Source of the DNA: Morchella semilibera
Lineage: Eukaryota > Ascomycota > Pezizomycetes > Pezizales > Morchellaceae
Assembly: GCA_009192285.1 (NCBI GenBank)
Contig: WBVU01000010.1
Coordinates: 928,111 to 992,110 of the forward strand
DNA: 64,000 nt
Reading direction: 5' to 3'
The position numbers and the translations under genes were made by a program. Position 1 is the first letter of the stretch, and the number at the start of each line of letters is the position of its first letter. Under the pieces are notes generated by a model that worked only from the letters and a program-made list of their open reading frames with translations, did not search any database and was not told the origin of the DNA. Shown here one piece after another: positions 21,237 through 34,104 of the stretch.

Positions 21237-23031
21237 ACGGGGTGGGGAACAGTTCTATTTCTATATTTTGCTACGAGATGCTATCAAGCGGGGGAGTGAT
21301 TAAGTAAAAAAAATAAAATATTCGAGTGAAAAAGTCAGCATCGGCCTGGCCGACCCCAGGGTCTGCTGCCGCAAGGGCAGGGGTCTCTTATCTCTTATCT
21401 GTATACCTGTTTTCAGGCAGAATAGGTTAAGTCTCTGTCTTGCTGCTTGCGTTGGTCCGGGGCTGTATTGTCTTTGTACGATAGCTATCTTTTTTCCTTC
21501 ACATGGCCTTCCTCCCACCCCTTTCAAGGCGAATCTTGACTCTTTCATCAATCGATTGATTCATCATTGGTGTATAGAGGCTTTCATTACTGTTTTTCTT
21601 CCTTTTCCTTATTTAGCCTTCATAATCGCATGGTCTCTTTGTTTTTTTGTTTTTGTTTTCGGATGTTATTACCGTCTTTTTCTTTTCTCTCTTACGGGAT
21701 TGGGTTGGGAACACTGGGAATTTATCGTTACATACCTCAAAACTCATCGTCTCTGTGAAGCGAACGCCCGGTTTTAGTAAATAAGGTAATATTCAAGGAT
21801 GTTATCATCCTTTTATAATTATAAGTAAATATATATAATAATGTACCTAGGGCTCGACACATCTACAGTGCCTAACTCTCAATCTTTTGTTACACCGCCG
21901 ATATTCTTACAAAGAGTGTATATATAGGCTATTCGAATCAGATAGAGGTCACCTTAAAAACCACCAGCCCAACTGACCGGGTACTTAGGAGTAAAGGAGG
22001 GGGGTTCTATCTGTGTAGGTGAGTGTGATAAATATTGACTGTACCGGTGGAATAAATTCTTGTCTTACCTTAGAGGGGATTTAGGCAGTAATAGCATATA
22101 ACACGATAGTGGCCTGGGCCTTGGCACAATTACAGCTTGTAGTAATAACCCCAACAGTGAGTGCTTAAGTTGATCGAGTGATCTGCTATGATTAACTCTT
22201 CCTCATTTGTTCTGACCAGGAGGCAATTAATCCGCACCCTTAAACAAATTTACCCTCACGGCCGAGTTGAAGCCGCTCTTACCAGCTTCAAACCGGCTGC
22301 GAGGGTTTCCCATCTCCAGCCAATTATCACCCGTGCCACATGAAATAACGTCATAAGGGTCACATCAACAAACAAGTCTTATCCCACTGGAAGAGATTAC
22401 AGCGTAAGCCACTTCAAATGTGGAATAATACGGTAAAGTATGGACAAAAATCTGGCATAGAAGTCTCCTAAAGTGGGGGGGGGGGGGAAGCAGTCCACTA
22501 AAGCAAGGAGTAAATTTTGAAGAAAAAGAGACCGGTCCTCCCAGACATTATTTAATAAGAGAAAGAAAAAAAAGTGGCGACCCATTAAACTATTCAGAAC
22601 CGTAATGCAAAAAGACAAACTTTTGTATCAATGACTCCCAACCAAACCGCCCGCACCGAAATCTCCACACAATAGCCGCGTAAGAAGTAGATCCTCCTCG
22701 TACACAAACCCACTGCTCCCCAAATATTTTTTTTTTGCCCACCCCACCTCTATCAACAGAGAACCCGTTTCTCAATCCCCAAAGCACCATACGAGTCCCC
22801 TCGCAAGAAGAAATTAAACCTCCCCTGACATGAAAAATCGTAGAAACATCACGGGGAAAATCACTCGTTAAATCCAAAAAAAAAGAAGAGAAAAAAAAGG
22901 TAGAAAGCTAATTAATCAACAAATATGCGTTGATTTTACAAGGGGAAAAAATACTATAAAACCAAGCCCACTAGATAGACGCCAATCTAAACGATCTATA
23001 GCCCGCACCCGCACCCATATTGTGATAAAGC
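21237..23031. other. Intergenic RRM gene to eIF4G
   Basis: 1.8 kb between convergent stop codons. No gene, transposon or RNA gene is recognised. A G-run lies at 22477-22488 and several A-runs lie at 22560-22900, just beyond the eIF4G stop. Confidence 0.5.
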
Positions 23032-26000
23032 CTATTTAGATTCTCCGATGGGGAGTGGGGAGCGGGATCGTCCGAAACCTGCCGTCGGGGGTGACGAAGC
23101 TGGGGGAGACGCAGCATCATTATGCTCGCTAGATTCGTGGTGCGCAGAGCCACCATCTTGCAACGCACTGTAAAACAATTAACCTAGGGTTCTTTGAGAA
23201 AGATTAAAGCAGAGTTACGAACCTGTAAGGATTTGCATGGGATGTTGAAGCCTTTACAGGCAAATTAGCTGTTCGTGAGTTGAAGCCATCCATGCCTCCG
23301 GCTGGGCCGGTTGTGAGACCCCTCCGGCTACCCCCACTGCTGGAGCTGCGCGACCCCAACATGCCACCGGGGTTTCCTAGGCCTCCAAGCCCAGAGCTGA
23401 TTTGTCGTGCCTTCAACTTCTTGAGGTCTTCTGCATTGACCTGACCGCCGCGGCTCTGGTCTGGAGGATACATTTGGTTACCAAAGCCGGAGAAGGAGCG
23501 CTCATTGCCACCGCGTCCGCCGCCGCCACCGCCACCAGGTCTACGTTGGTTATTGGCACGGGATGCAGCTTCTTTTTCTTGTTGGGCCTTGAAAGCATCT
23601 TCCCTGACTTCTTGTATCGTCTTAGGACCCTTGTCGGCTTCTTTCGTCTCCCAATGTTTGCGGCGAAGGTCAATGATATCCTAGACAACGTCAGTTCGCA
23701 GTTTTATGAGTAGAAATGATTAGTTAAACCTACCATAAGCATGAATCTCATACGACTGTTGAGTTCTTGATCTTCTGACATACGAGTGATGCGAGTAAAG
23801 TAGACGTCCATCATGCCTTTGCTCTTTTCTGATGCATCCAATTGGAAACCAATAGTCTTGAGAAGTTTGCATAGGCTTTCAACAGTTTCATCTTCGGGAA
23901 CACCTTCAAAATCAAGGAGCTTTCGAACACATTCGTTCATAATACGTTCAGTAAGCATGCCCAACTTAAAGAGTTCTCCGATGAATTGAACAAGACCAAG
24001 ACCACGACGCTTCGCAGCTGCAGCAATGTAGTATTCATCTGACAACATCACGGCCTCGTCGGAAACACCCTCAGGTTTTGGCGGGAGATTGATTTTCCAT
24101 CCTCGCTCAAATTCCTCTTGACATCTATTAAGAAGGTATTTTCGAAACAGATTTCCACCAGTAACAATGAAACCATTTTTGTCACGAATGTTTTCATCCT
24201 TAATATTGGGATCCATGGATTCCAACATAACCTTGCAAAACTTGGCGTACATAGAAGACCATGCAGCTTCATCAGTGGCTTTCTCAAACGTAAGTTGAAT
24301 TACTTGGCGGAGTGTACGACCATCAGTCTCAAACTTCGATTGACTCGTGATTTCGAGGATTTGGCCAGAGATCTTGTCGAACTTCTCGGGCGTCATCTTA
24401 TTTAGCGCAGCCTTAACCTTACGCTGTACGAGTTCGGGCGAGAGTTTGACATCCTCCGAAGGAGTTGGAGCAACTTGGGCTTCTTTGGGGGCCCCAACAC
24501 TGATAGGCTTCCACCTGTTCTCGGAGACGGGTAGGGGCTTGACGTCGCTGAGAGGAATAGTAGGCTGACTGGGCTTTTCTCCTTGTCTAGACTCTGGTCT
24601 GTCCATAGGAACCCCAGCAGTGCCTTTTCGACTCCCACGTGAAGAGCGATTTCCAGATCTAGGACTCTGAGGTGTGATGCCCTGGCTTGCCAATGAGCTA
24701 TTAGAGGTGGTTCGCCCAAGACTGAGCCCTCCGCCGCGAGATGAGAAGCTTCCTCCCATGGCGGCCAAGGGGTTCGGCGGCAGGGTGTTGGGCCTTGATG
24801 ATGATTGCTCGAATCGCTGCGCGGAGGTCAACATATTTGCAGGGAGATTTGGTTTGAAAGAACCAAAAGCGCCCATTGCCATTGGCGCAGGGACGGAAGT
24901 TCCGGATCTTGAACTACCACGAGGGCCCAGGCCAGAAGTAGTGCGAGCTGTTAAGGGCCGTGCACTCTCAGGCTCTCCAACAGTATCACGCATGGTTTTA
25001 TCCCAGTCAACGGAGGGCTTTTCCGTGAAAACAGTCTGGAACTGCAGCAAGAAGTCCTTCTCATATTTGAACTTGCCACTGGCGGCGGGGTTTAAGGCCG
25101 GGTTTGGAGAGAGAATGTTAGAAGGATAGTTAACACTGTTGATGTTCTCGATGAAGCGGGCGGATTTAAGAGCGGTAAGGGCCGCAGAAAGAGGGGCGGG
25201 CTCATTTGTCTTGAGCTGAAGATCCAGCGGACGTGGAATCTTACGCTTCTCGTTGCCCTTTGGTGGTGGCATGGACTCGCTGTCAAGGGTAGGCTTGGAG
25301 GCTTCAGGAGTGGAGGCTTCCTTCTCCGCTGCCTCTGCTGCTGCTTTTGCTTCTGCTGCTGCTTTTGCCTCTGCTGCTGCTTTTTCCTTTGCTTCGGCCT
25401 CGGCCTTTGCAGCAGCAGCAGCTGCTGCTTCCTCTTCCTCTTTAAGCTTTTGAGCCTTTTCAGCTTCAATTCTAGCTTCCTCTTCTGCCTTCACTTTAGC
25501 GATTCTGGCCTCTTCCTCAGCTTTTTCCTTCGCCAAGCGGGCTGCCTCAGCCGCTTCCGCTTCTTTTCGGATCCTCTCCCTTTCCTTTTCTTCCTCCTCT
25601 TTCCTCTTTGCTTCCTCGGCCTCTATGCGAGCCTTTTCTTCGGCCTCTATGCGAGCCTTTTCTTCGGCCTCTACCCTGGCCTTTTCTTCGGCCTCCTTCC
25701 TCGCTTTCTCCTCTTCCTCCTCTTTCAACTTGCGCTCAGCCTCCTCCTTCTCAAGACGAGCTTTCTCCTCAGCCTCCTTCTTATCAGCAGCCTCCTTATC
25801 GGCAGCCTCCTTCTCTTTTTTTTTCTGCTCCTCCTCCTCTTTCAGTTTCTTCTGAATATTAGCTTTTACCTCTTTCAACCCTTCTTGTATCTCTTGCGCC
25901 GACTTAGTACTTTTGCTAGGGTTTCGTGCGTGTAGAGAATCGCGGGGAGCGCCTCGAGTGGGAACAGGGCTGGGTGAAGAAACAATGACCGGTGAGCTGT

Positions 26001-27767
26001 TAACAACGATGGGAGATGATGCTGGTTTGACAATGGAGCCGTTATTGGGATTCACGATCTGTACCGCTTTGCTCTTCGGACGAGGAGGTTGATATTGACT
26101 GCCTGGTGTTGGGATAGAGGGAGCTACTGCATTAGAAGGGGGTACAGCAATCTGCTGAGCGGGGATGGGTGGGGCAGGCATTTGTCCCATGCTAGAGTTA
26201 GGCCTTGGAACATCCATATGAGCCATATTGGTGCTTCCTGACCGTGACATAGGTTGCGGGTAGTGATAGCTAGGATTTATAACTGGTGAAGAATAGTTTA
26301 CTCTTGGGCTGGTCTGTGGCATTGGGTATCCGCCATAATTGGCTGCAGTCAAATGGGGATGGTTAAAGTAATACATTTGCTGCTGGTGCTGGGCATTAGG
26401 GTCGTAATGCATGGAGGCTTGCAATCCATACTATGGAGTGGTCAGCAAAGTTAACAGAGTTTATCAATTAAACGGAAGAGATATACCTGCTGCTGAGGAG
26501 TCACGTAATGCTGGGGAGGATATAACTGAGCCGTCCCAACTGGCGTAACGTGCGCAAGAGCTGGTGATGCATGGGACATCGCGGGACTCCTGTTGACCAG
26601 ACGAGGCGAATTAGGGCCATAACCTCCTGGAGCTGGGCCAGGTGGGTACTGTTGGGCATGCTGGGCATGTTGCGTATGTTGTGCGTGTTGCGCGTGCTGT
26701 GCATGTTGGGGGTGTTGGGCGTGCTGCGTGTGTTGAGCGTGTTGAGCATGCTGCGAGTGTTGTCCATGCATAGGAGCCTGCCCTCGAGATTGATTAGGAT
26801 TAGCGGCATAACCTCCTCTCCCATAACCAGTGTTGTTATTGTATTGGTTGTACTGATGGTGACTAGGCCCATAAGGGCGACCCCCGCGACCTGCGCCACC
26901 CTGCATTCCACCACGCCCGCCATGATGAGTATGCGAAGGAGCGGTGTCAGATTCACGTCTCTGATGGCTAGCATGAATGTTGTTATTGTTCATCCCTCCT
27001 GGTCCTACTGGTACTGGTGGGGGCATAGACGTAGGACGGATATTCTAGTAAAAATCGTTGTTAGATATCTCTTTCTTTTAATATTACCCCGAGTTCCAAC
27101 TTACATGGTTATGGCTGGTTGCATCTCCAAATTGAAGCCCTCTGCTCCCAGTCCCAGGTGCCTGTGGCGCGGGACCTCCACTGGCCATAATAGGTTGAAC
27201 CATAGGGGAAGGTGAAGACTGGGGTGAATTGACCCCCCGGCCAGACGCCACTGGTGCAGTCAAAGACGCTGCGGCGGCAGAACCTGGTGCAGTTCCAGTT
27301 GGGTCGTTGATAGCACCGAATGTGATTGACGGTGCAGGCCTTGGAGCGCCGTTTGGCATTATCGAGCCCCCAGCCCCTGAAGCAATCGATGGCTTTCTAT
27401 TGTGTTGACCAGTGTATGAAGGGTTGTTCCCATTAGCAGGTGAACCGCTATTAGTTCCAGCCGGAGTAATTTTGCCGTTCACCGCCTGAGAAGCTGCTGG
27501 GCCTGGCCGTACATTTTGCGCTGAGGCTCCTGTGGGGATGTGGGGGCTCGAGGCAATGACGGGGGCGGAGGTCTTCTTAGACGCGGCGGAGGCAGCGGAG
27601 GCGTACGACACTGAACCTGTTCGCTGGGCGGGGGCGCTACCCTGCACAGCTGCCGTAGACGATGTCTGACCACTAACTGGAGGTGTCCGTGCGTGGGTAG
27701 GATTAACGCTCGAGCTAGTTGTAGGCTGTGGTTGAGGAATGGGGACGTTTGATGTAATGCTTGTCAT
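23032..27767 (-). CDS. Translation initiation factor eIF4G
   Basis: Five exons in transcript order: 27767-27105, 27044-26487, 26430-23734, 23680-23223 and 23167-23032, giving 1503 aa. The N-terminal 800 residues are Gln/Pro/Ser-rich, followed by a long K/E/A-rich coiled coil (EEKARIEAEEAKRKEEEEK). The eIF4E-binding motif YxxxxLL is YEKDFLL at about residue 863. The MIF4G domain spans roughly 1080-1320 (RKVKAALNKMTPEKFDKISGQI to FTRITRMSEDQELNSRMRFML) and is followed by DIIDLRRKHWETK. The C-terminus is RGG/Ser-rich. eIF4G scaffolds eIF4E, eIF4A and poly(A)-binding protein on capped mRNA. The start at 27767 was chosen over an in-frame ATG at 27839 because MTSITS resembles related starts. Confidence 0.93.
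26640..26765 (-). repeat. 9-bp in-frame repeat encoding QHA/QHT units in eIF4G
   Basis: A minisatellite of about 13 nine-base units (CARCAYRCN type) encodes QHAQHAQHTQHAQHPQHA and so on in the disordered eIF4G N-terminus. Third-position variation between units shows it is not a recent slippage product. Confidence 0.85.
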
Positions 27768-30267
27768 TCGAAATTTTGGTGTTTTTTTTTGTGTGGTAAG
27801 TTTTATTAAGGGAGTCGCACTTGGGATGATGTTGAACAAGAATGGATGTTTGTTGATCCTTTATGAGCGAAGGATGGGTGGTGGTATTTGGTTATTTTTC
27901 TATTTTCAATTCTAACCAGTAGAAGAAACTCCTTAGAATTTTAAGCAGGTTGCTCAACCTTTGAAGAGAGGATGGGTTAGTAGGCGAACTTAGAATAGTA
28001 TGTATGTATATTAGGACATAAGGCCAGTTTTGTTATAGAGCAATGATGCAGGGATGACAAAGGAAAGCTCAAAAAATAAAATAGTGCTAACAGTAAATTT
28101 ATTAGAAGAAGAAAGTGACATTAACCAACCTTACTAGAAATTTTTTGAATTTATTTTTTTTCGGCTTCTACTCTGGATGAGAAGGATGAAATTTTAAGTG
28201 GCGAGCTTACGGGAAGTCGTAGACGACTGCTGTTGCCAGGACAGCCAGGCAAGCTGGCAACGGGGAAAAAAGTTAAGAAACTTCTCGGACTGAGGTAGAA
28301 TTCAGTCGCGCGCTCTTTCAGCTATTATAAACGCGATCACCCTCTGTAAGTTCGGAGGGTCCGCAGGGGAAAGAGAAGATTGATTTCTGGATGAGTGGAG
28401 TTGGAGGTTGAGGAGGGGAGGGAGGAGGAGGAGGGGAAAAGAAAAAAAGAATAAGAAGGGAAGGAGGGCCAAGGTGGATGGGAGGAAAAGCAGTAGCCAG
28501 GGTGGGAGGTGGGAAGGAAGGTAGGGCAGGGGTCTTCTCTGGCGCCTTTTTTTTTGCACTGTGTTATCCCGCCTGCCTGAGTGTGGGTGAGCGTCAGGTT
28601 AGCAAGGGCCAGCTACATACATGTACAAGAGAAAAAACTCCCCCAAATTTTATTTTATTTCTATTTTTCGACTACCTACATGATCATAAACCCATGCTTG
28701 CTCTCTCTGTTCGGAAGAGCAACTGCACTACCACATTATCGTCAATGGCGTAGGTGACTTGCTGTTGCCCAAAGACATTTTTTTTTTCTCTATCCAAGAC
28801 ATGTGCAAATGACTGCATTAATTCAGTTCGCGCACAAAAAAAAAAAAAAAAAAAAAAAACAGCAAGTAACAACACAACGACCAATTAGCCAACCAAAACG
28901 AGGCTTATATTCACTGCGTGCACTATGAGGTCCGTGACTGCCAGTTATCAAATCTTATCGTGTGCTGAGCTCTGAGAGGAATAGGTTGATTTTTCCCAAT
29001 TTTCTACTTTTACCGTTTACGGTTACTGGTAGTGCCACTAGCCTACTACAGACTACATGCGTGTTTAGGCCTACCACTAATCCCCCCCCCTCCTCAAAAT
29101 CGAAAAAGGTAAATTCTCCCCCACAGTTACTGGCTAGACTGTTCCATCACGCACCCGCCTCAATATATATCTTGAATCAAGGCTTCATAGAGAACTTTGT
29201 GCAGCAGCAGCAGCAGCCCTACTATGCTACTTGAACATAACAAGATGAACTATATTTCTACTTTGTGCACACAGAAAAGAGTATCTACCCACCCAGCCCA
29301 TCATCAGCTGTCAATAAGCAAAAGATGATTGACTCATGCCAACGATGTGTGAGAAGATAGAGGTCGGCTCACTGCAGGGATGTGTGGAGCTCGCAAAGTG
29401 GCCAATAATATTTGGGTCTCCCTCTTGAGTGGTGCACTTCCTATGGCTTTGAGCTGACCTTCACAGCAGCAGGTTTGGAATACTTGCAAAAGCCTTTACC
29501 CAGGACGAAACACGGTATTGACTTGCCATTGCCGTCCGTCAACAAAACCAAGGTTCAGAAAATCAAGCCCTTCTGTAATTCGACAACTGAGCTCAAAGCT
29601 TTACACACATGCCCTCGTGCCCACAAAAAAAATGACCTTGTAAATCAACCTGATGCACAAGATACATACTCTTTCATTTTCAGGGGAGAACAATCGAAGC
29701 TGTGGGTAGATGATCGATGAGATCATCTTGCCCACACCACTAGAATCCTTGGATTGCTACCCATACATGCAAAGCGCATCCGCCAAAGAGCCTCTTCGGC
29801 ACCAATAAATAATATCTTTCACAACCGAATGGAATATCAGCGGTCACAATATTCGTCACCGGGCTTCTAAATTGATACTACTTTATTCTCCGGTTCCAAA
29901 GGTTCGCAATCTGATGTTTGATCATAAGGGCCAAATGAGTTTACATTTGAGCATCTCGATACGTACGTCTTGTTTCTCCCGGGACTTTGGGAAATGAAGT
30001 GGCCATATGGTGGAAACAAATACAGATGGGCTCTGATGTGTCCCCCCTCTTTCTCCCCGCTGCGCAGACACAAAAAACCGTTTCTCCGGAAAAAACCAAA
30101 AAAACAAATATCATTGGCGCAAATCACACATCCGAAAACCCAATAGCCGGACTCAATCCGTAGGAAAAAAAACCCAATATCGCTGGGCCCACCAAACAAA
30201 TACTGGGGGGTACTACCCATCGTAAATGATTACTTTATGTTTCCTATTTTTTGTTCTTTGTTCTTTG

Positions 30268-30273
<6 letters not shown>

Positions 30274-30347
<74 letters not shown>
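30274..30347. repeat. T74 homopolymer tract
   Basis: 74 consecutive T residues, by far the longest homopolymer in the window, preceded by TTTGTTC repeats. Seen from the minus strand it would be a poly(A) tail following sequence that ends GATCCAAGGCTTCGGG, which suggests a retroposed copy. Expansion or an assembly artefact is equally possible. Confidence 0.9.
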
Positions 30348-32711
30348 CCCGAAGCCTTGGATCTTCAGTGTAACAGCCACAATCTACGGTGCCAACTGTC
30401 AGTCTTAACATAGGACGGTTTTCTTCAGTGCAGGCAAGTTGCCTCAGTAGAGTGAGCACCTGTATCCAGGATGAGAGACCATGTAGGTACTTCTACACAC
30501 TCTGCAACTCAAACCCTTCTGCTGGATGGATGATAGGACGGTTAGGATCTAGGGTGCGATATTACAAAACTGTATGATGCGCAACGCTATATCTGGCTAG
30601 ATCTCTGGGTGGTCGATTTAGTACAATGTTGTACTGATATCCCTATCTTAAGCTCTGCTTGGGAAGGTGTTACATGAAACTTTCGATACAGAGATTTAGA
30701 ATTCAAGTATGTATCTTGTTGTATGTAGGAACTCTTCTGCGGAGGAATTACCGATGTTATCTCCGCAAGATGACCTAGTAGCACGGAAAAACACATCTAG
30801 ACACTCGGGCTATTGATATTCCGATATCAGAAACTCTCCCGACCTTTCTGAATGATGGTTGTACCCCAACGCCGCTCAGTGTTTCCGGTTAATAAAAAAA
30901 CGGGTTTTGGGTCTCGCGCGGCGCAAATAGTGACCTCCTTGACAGCCTACGTCGGTAGGAATCAATAGAATCCTAAATAGGCATCTCTTAGCCTCCGAGA
31001 AGTCTTAGTCTCGGCAACGTCTTTTTTCTTTTATTTTTTCCCCCCCTAATAACGCTGGGTCAAGTAAGCCCCTCTTGATAGTTGGACGTAAGTAGGTAAG
31101 TCAAGCTTACAGCCGGCTCGGGCCGTTAGAGCTTTCTATGCATCTAGAACCCCAGCAGACAAGGCCTGCCAGGTCAAAAAAGGTCAGTAGGCAGGCAGGC
31201 ATTAAACAGGTAGGGTACACCGCCAGTGAGCATAGCCAGATAAGGCAGTGCTATCATCAGTGCCCAGTTCGACTCTTTACAACTAAAGTTTGCGATAATT
31301 GACCCATAACGTTTAATTGGAAGGCCAGGAGGCGGTGGCGGCAAAGAGCCTGCCCGGGGATTGTCAACTTGAGCTATGTAGCAGCTGCCTTGTAAAGTAG
31401 TACAATCGGGTCGTGCACGTAAAGTCCGATATATTAAGGCGCAAGAGATCGTATTTATTCTAAAAAAGAAAAGAAAAAAGTGGTGATAAGTCAGATCCAA
31501 TGAAAACCAATGTTAGTTTATGGGTACATGTAGTTAGTAGATACATACCTACCAGCTTCGCTCCGCGGGGATATAAACTTACTTCCGCGTGGTGTTATTT
31601 ATCACAACGACGTGTCCGCTTCCAACTCAGCCTCCCCCTGGCGTTTCTCTTCCTCTCTTACAAACTTCAGCTTTGAGGTAAGCCATCGATCAGCCAAGCA
31701 AATTATTAAGATCCCAAAATATCAACCAACCCCATGGTCAGGCATCTAATCTCACACCAACCACCATCACCTAGATCGTTGGTACAACTTCACGTCAATC
31801 GAATTGCAATTCCTAACCCGCCCGCGAAAAAGGTCGGTAGCGAGTGATATCCGATGATGATTACAACCGATAAAGACTGAATGTTGCTTTTTTCTCCTAC
31901 CGGAGGACTTCCGTTTTTGGGCCACTTCAGAATCCACAACAGGTCTAGGCTAGTCCAGACGCACTCCGGAATCAGAATCTCAGATAGGTAGAGGTCTCAA
32001 CCTAAGCTTTGGATAGAGCATACGAGCTCTACCCCAAGTATCATTTTTCTACTCTATTGTACCTACACACCCGAGAATTAGGTACGCTGCCCACTCCTAC
32101 TGGACAACATCTATATTATCCATAAACCCCTGCCTGTTTTTCTTCGTCTCCTTTCTCAGCACACAATACCATACAACCCTGCTCTCTAATAGGTCTCCGA
32201 TTAATATTTCACTGCCAGACAGAAAATCTAGTTGCACACTCGATGCAGGCAATCCCCAGCACCGGGGAGCGTCCCCCTCAAACAGGTAAGGAATCAATAG
32301 ATATGTACATACCTACCTGGAATCCCCCAGATCGCGGTTCCTTCCAGATCAGCCAGACGGGTCTTTACCCTCTATTCTACTCTAGTCTCTTGGGGAAATA
32401 CCTACTAGAGTAGTCATGGTAGGGTAGGGAGTTGCATACCTAGTTGCCATCCGCGGCGTCTGAGACATTCCCCTGTGACATGGCAACAAGCAGCTAGAGT
32501 ACCTGCGGGCGGGTACGTATGTTATGCAGCGGATTATTGTACTCTAATGACAAAGGCCATGAAAGGAAGCTCGAGCAGCCCTTGTTACTCCCTTTGTACC
32601 TCCTCCCCCTTACATACTGTGGCGCGCTGGGGGTATCGTGAATTGGGTCTGGGGGGTTGGCGAAACAACTGTCTGTTTGGGCGCGCAATGGCCATGGGGT
32701 GGTTAAGAAGC

Positions 32712-32958
32712 TAGGACTAGGGTTTCGTCATGGAATATCACTCCGGGCCATTGGAGTCTCGACTTCCTGGTTGGGGTTAATTTTAGGTCACCCACTGCAC
32801 GTAGCCCCCCCCCCCCCACATAGGGCTATGACAAACACACCAGTTGGTTCAAGTTGAAACATCTGCCGGACTTTGTTAATCATGGCTTGGCTTAGTGCAC
32901 TGACATGATTATGGAGGTTAGATTAGGACTAGGGTTTCGTCATGGATTATCACTCCGG
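32712..32958 (+). repeat. Pair of 35-bp direct repeats
   Basis: The 35-nt sequence beginning TAGGACTAGGGTTTCGTC and ending CACTCCGG occurs at 32712-32746 and at 32924-32958. There is one mismatch, and 177 bp separate the copies. Confidence 0.85.
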
Positions 32959-33452
32959 CGACTACATGTAACTACTTATCTGGACCATGGACTGGACCTG
33001 GGTGTCCACAGTCAATGACATCCTGTACTTTATCATGTTGCAAAGGCGCGCAGGTGAAGGGACCAATAGAGTGCGTGCGTCCAGTGATGATAGACATCTT
33101 ATACCGGGGCATTCATAACTATTCTGCACGTGGGGCACCCACCGCCTCAGGGGTACCGACAACCCAGGCTCTGATGTATTGTACAAGAACAACGCATCCA
33201 ACAGGGCAGTATTGGTTTGCTTACCGCGGGCGTGTCAGTCCATCACTCACTCACTCTCCACCATGAGTGTGCGTGTATGTTTTTGTAGGACTAATTCCTA
33301 GACTGACTAACGGGAAGGGAATCGTACAGCTACTTGGCTAGCTAGGTTCCGAGCCCATTTGCGCAACCAGGCCTGATGAATGCAAACCACAGGGTCTCAG
33401 CATATAGATTTTTGTATTTAGGGAGCCTAAGCCCACACACTAACACCCCCCA

Positions 33453-33618
33453 CAGTGATGCCTGCGAATGGGAAAACTTCAAGTCCATCTTCCACTACCC
33501 CGATGCCTACGTCTACACCACCTGGACGGGTCGCACACCCATCGCTGACTTCATTTCCGCCTCCCAGGCCGGCACCTATCGCCCGCCATCCAGCCAGCTG
33601 GTCAGGCCATGCCCTTAG
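33453..33618 (+). pseudogene. Orphan exon-like fragment, SnoaL/NTF2-like protein
   Basis: Directly after a good acceptor (CCCCCCACAG at 33443-33452) a GC-rich segment encodes [20 protein letters not shown], then [19 protein letters not shown]. From memory this matches the N-terminal half of fungal SnoaL-like (NTF2-fold) proteins related to scytalone dehydratase. After QAG the expected continuation is absent and the frame stops at 33616-33618. No upstream exon with a start codon is found. The composition differs from the AT-rich flanks, as expected of a coding remnant. It may be a gene relic or part of a gene I could not assemble. Confidence 0.35.
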
Positions 33619-34104
33619 TATGGTCCGCCAGCCCTTGGGCACTGGCTGGGGGTTGTATATGAATGAACGTTTAGCGTTTAGCGCCCCTGCGTAGTTGTTA
33701 TGGACGGACGGATGGATATATATAGCGAGCGCGGCATAAGGCTCTGTTCATGGCTGCGGGAGCATCCCTCACGGATGGGACGTGGACGTAGTAGTCGGCG
33801 CCTTTTAGAGATCAGGTTTAGCCATTGGAGAATGGGGTGATTATATGTGTCTGTAGTTATATAGCAAGTCATAACTGCTGCAAGGAAGGAAGTGGTCTTA
33901 CTACTACTGCTGCAGCTACTGCTCACTACTCTAGAGATAAGATATATATATATATATATACAAAACTTGAAAACCAAGAAGTCGCCCAACACCAACCAAC
34001 CTTTAAAAGATAAGCCCTAAGAAAAAAGAAGAAAAAAAGAGAAGATGCATGATTATGATTAGTTGTAGTATAGTAGTAGTAGTAGTAGCAGTCCCTCACC
34101 CATT

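Larger units (their letters stand above)
27768..34104. other. 6.3-kb gene-poor region between eIF4G and NSE1
   Basis: No complete gene is supported here. The first 800 bp upstream of eIF4G are CT-rich on the coding strand (28370-28530), typical of strong fungal promoters. Other contents are an A24 tract (28836-28859), a T74 tract (30274-30347), three TACATGTA sites (28618, 31525, 32963), a 35-bp direct repeat (32712 and 32924), an orphan exon-like segment (33453-33618) and an AT repeat at about 33945-33961. Frames at 28962 and 29412 lack any recognisable protein features. Confidence 0.6.

Noticed and set aside
29412-29720. A 102-codon open frame in the gene desert
   Set aside because: It begins at TTG, resembles no known protein, and lacks intron or promoter signals.
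30226-30459. Frames of poly-Phe or poly-Lys around the T74 tract
   Set aside because: They are translations of a homopolymer and have no protein features.
30380-30520. Weak resemblance to 5S rRNA (GGATGAGAGACC box)
   Set aside because: Only the C-box-like stretch matches; the rest does not align to fungal 5S rRNA and the helices do not form.
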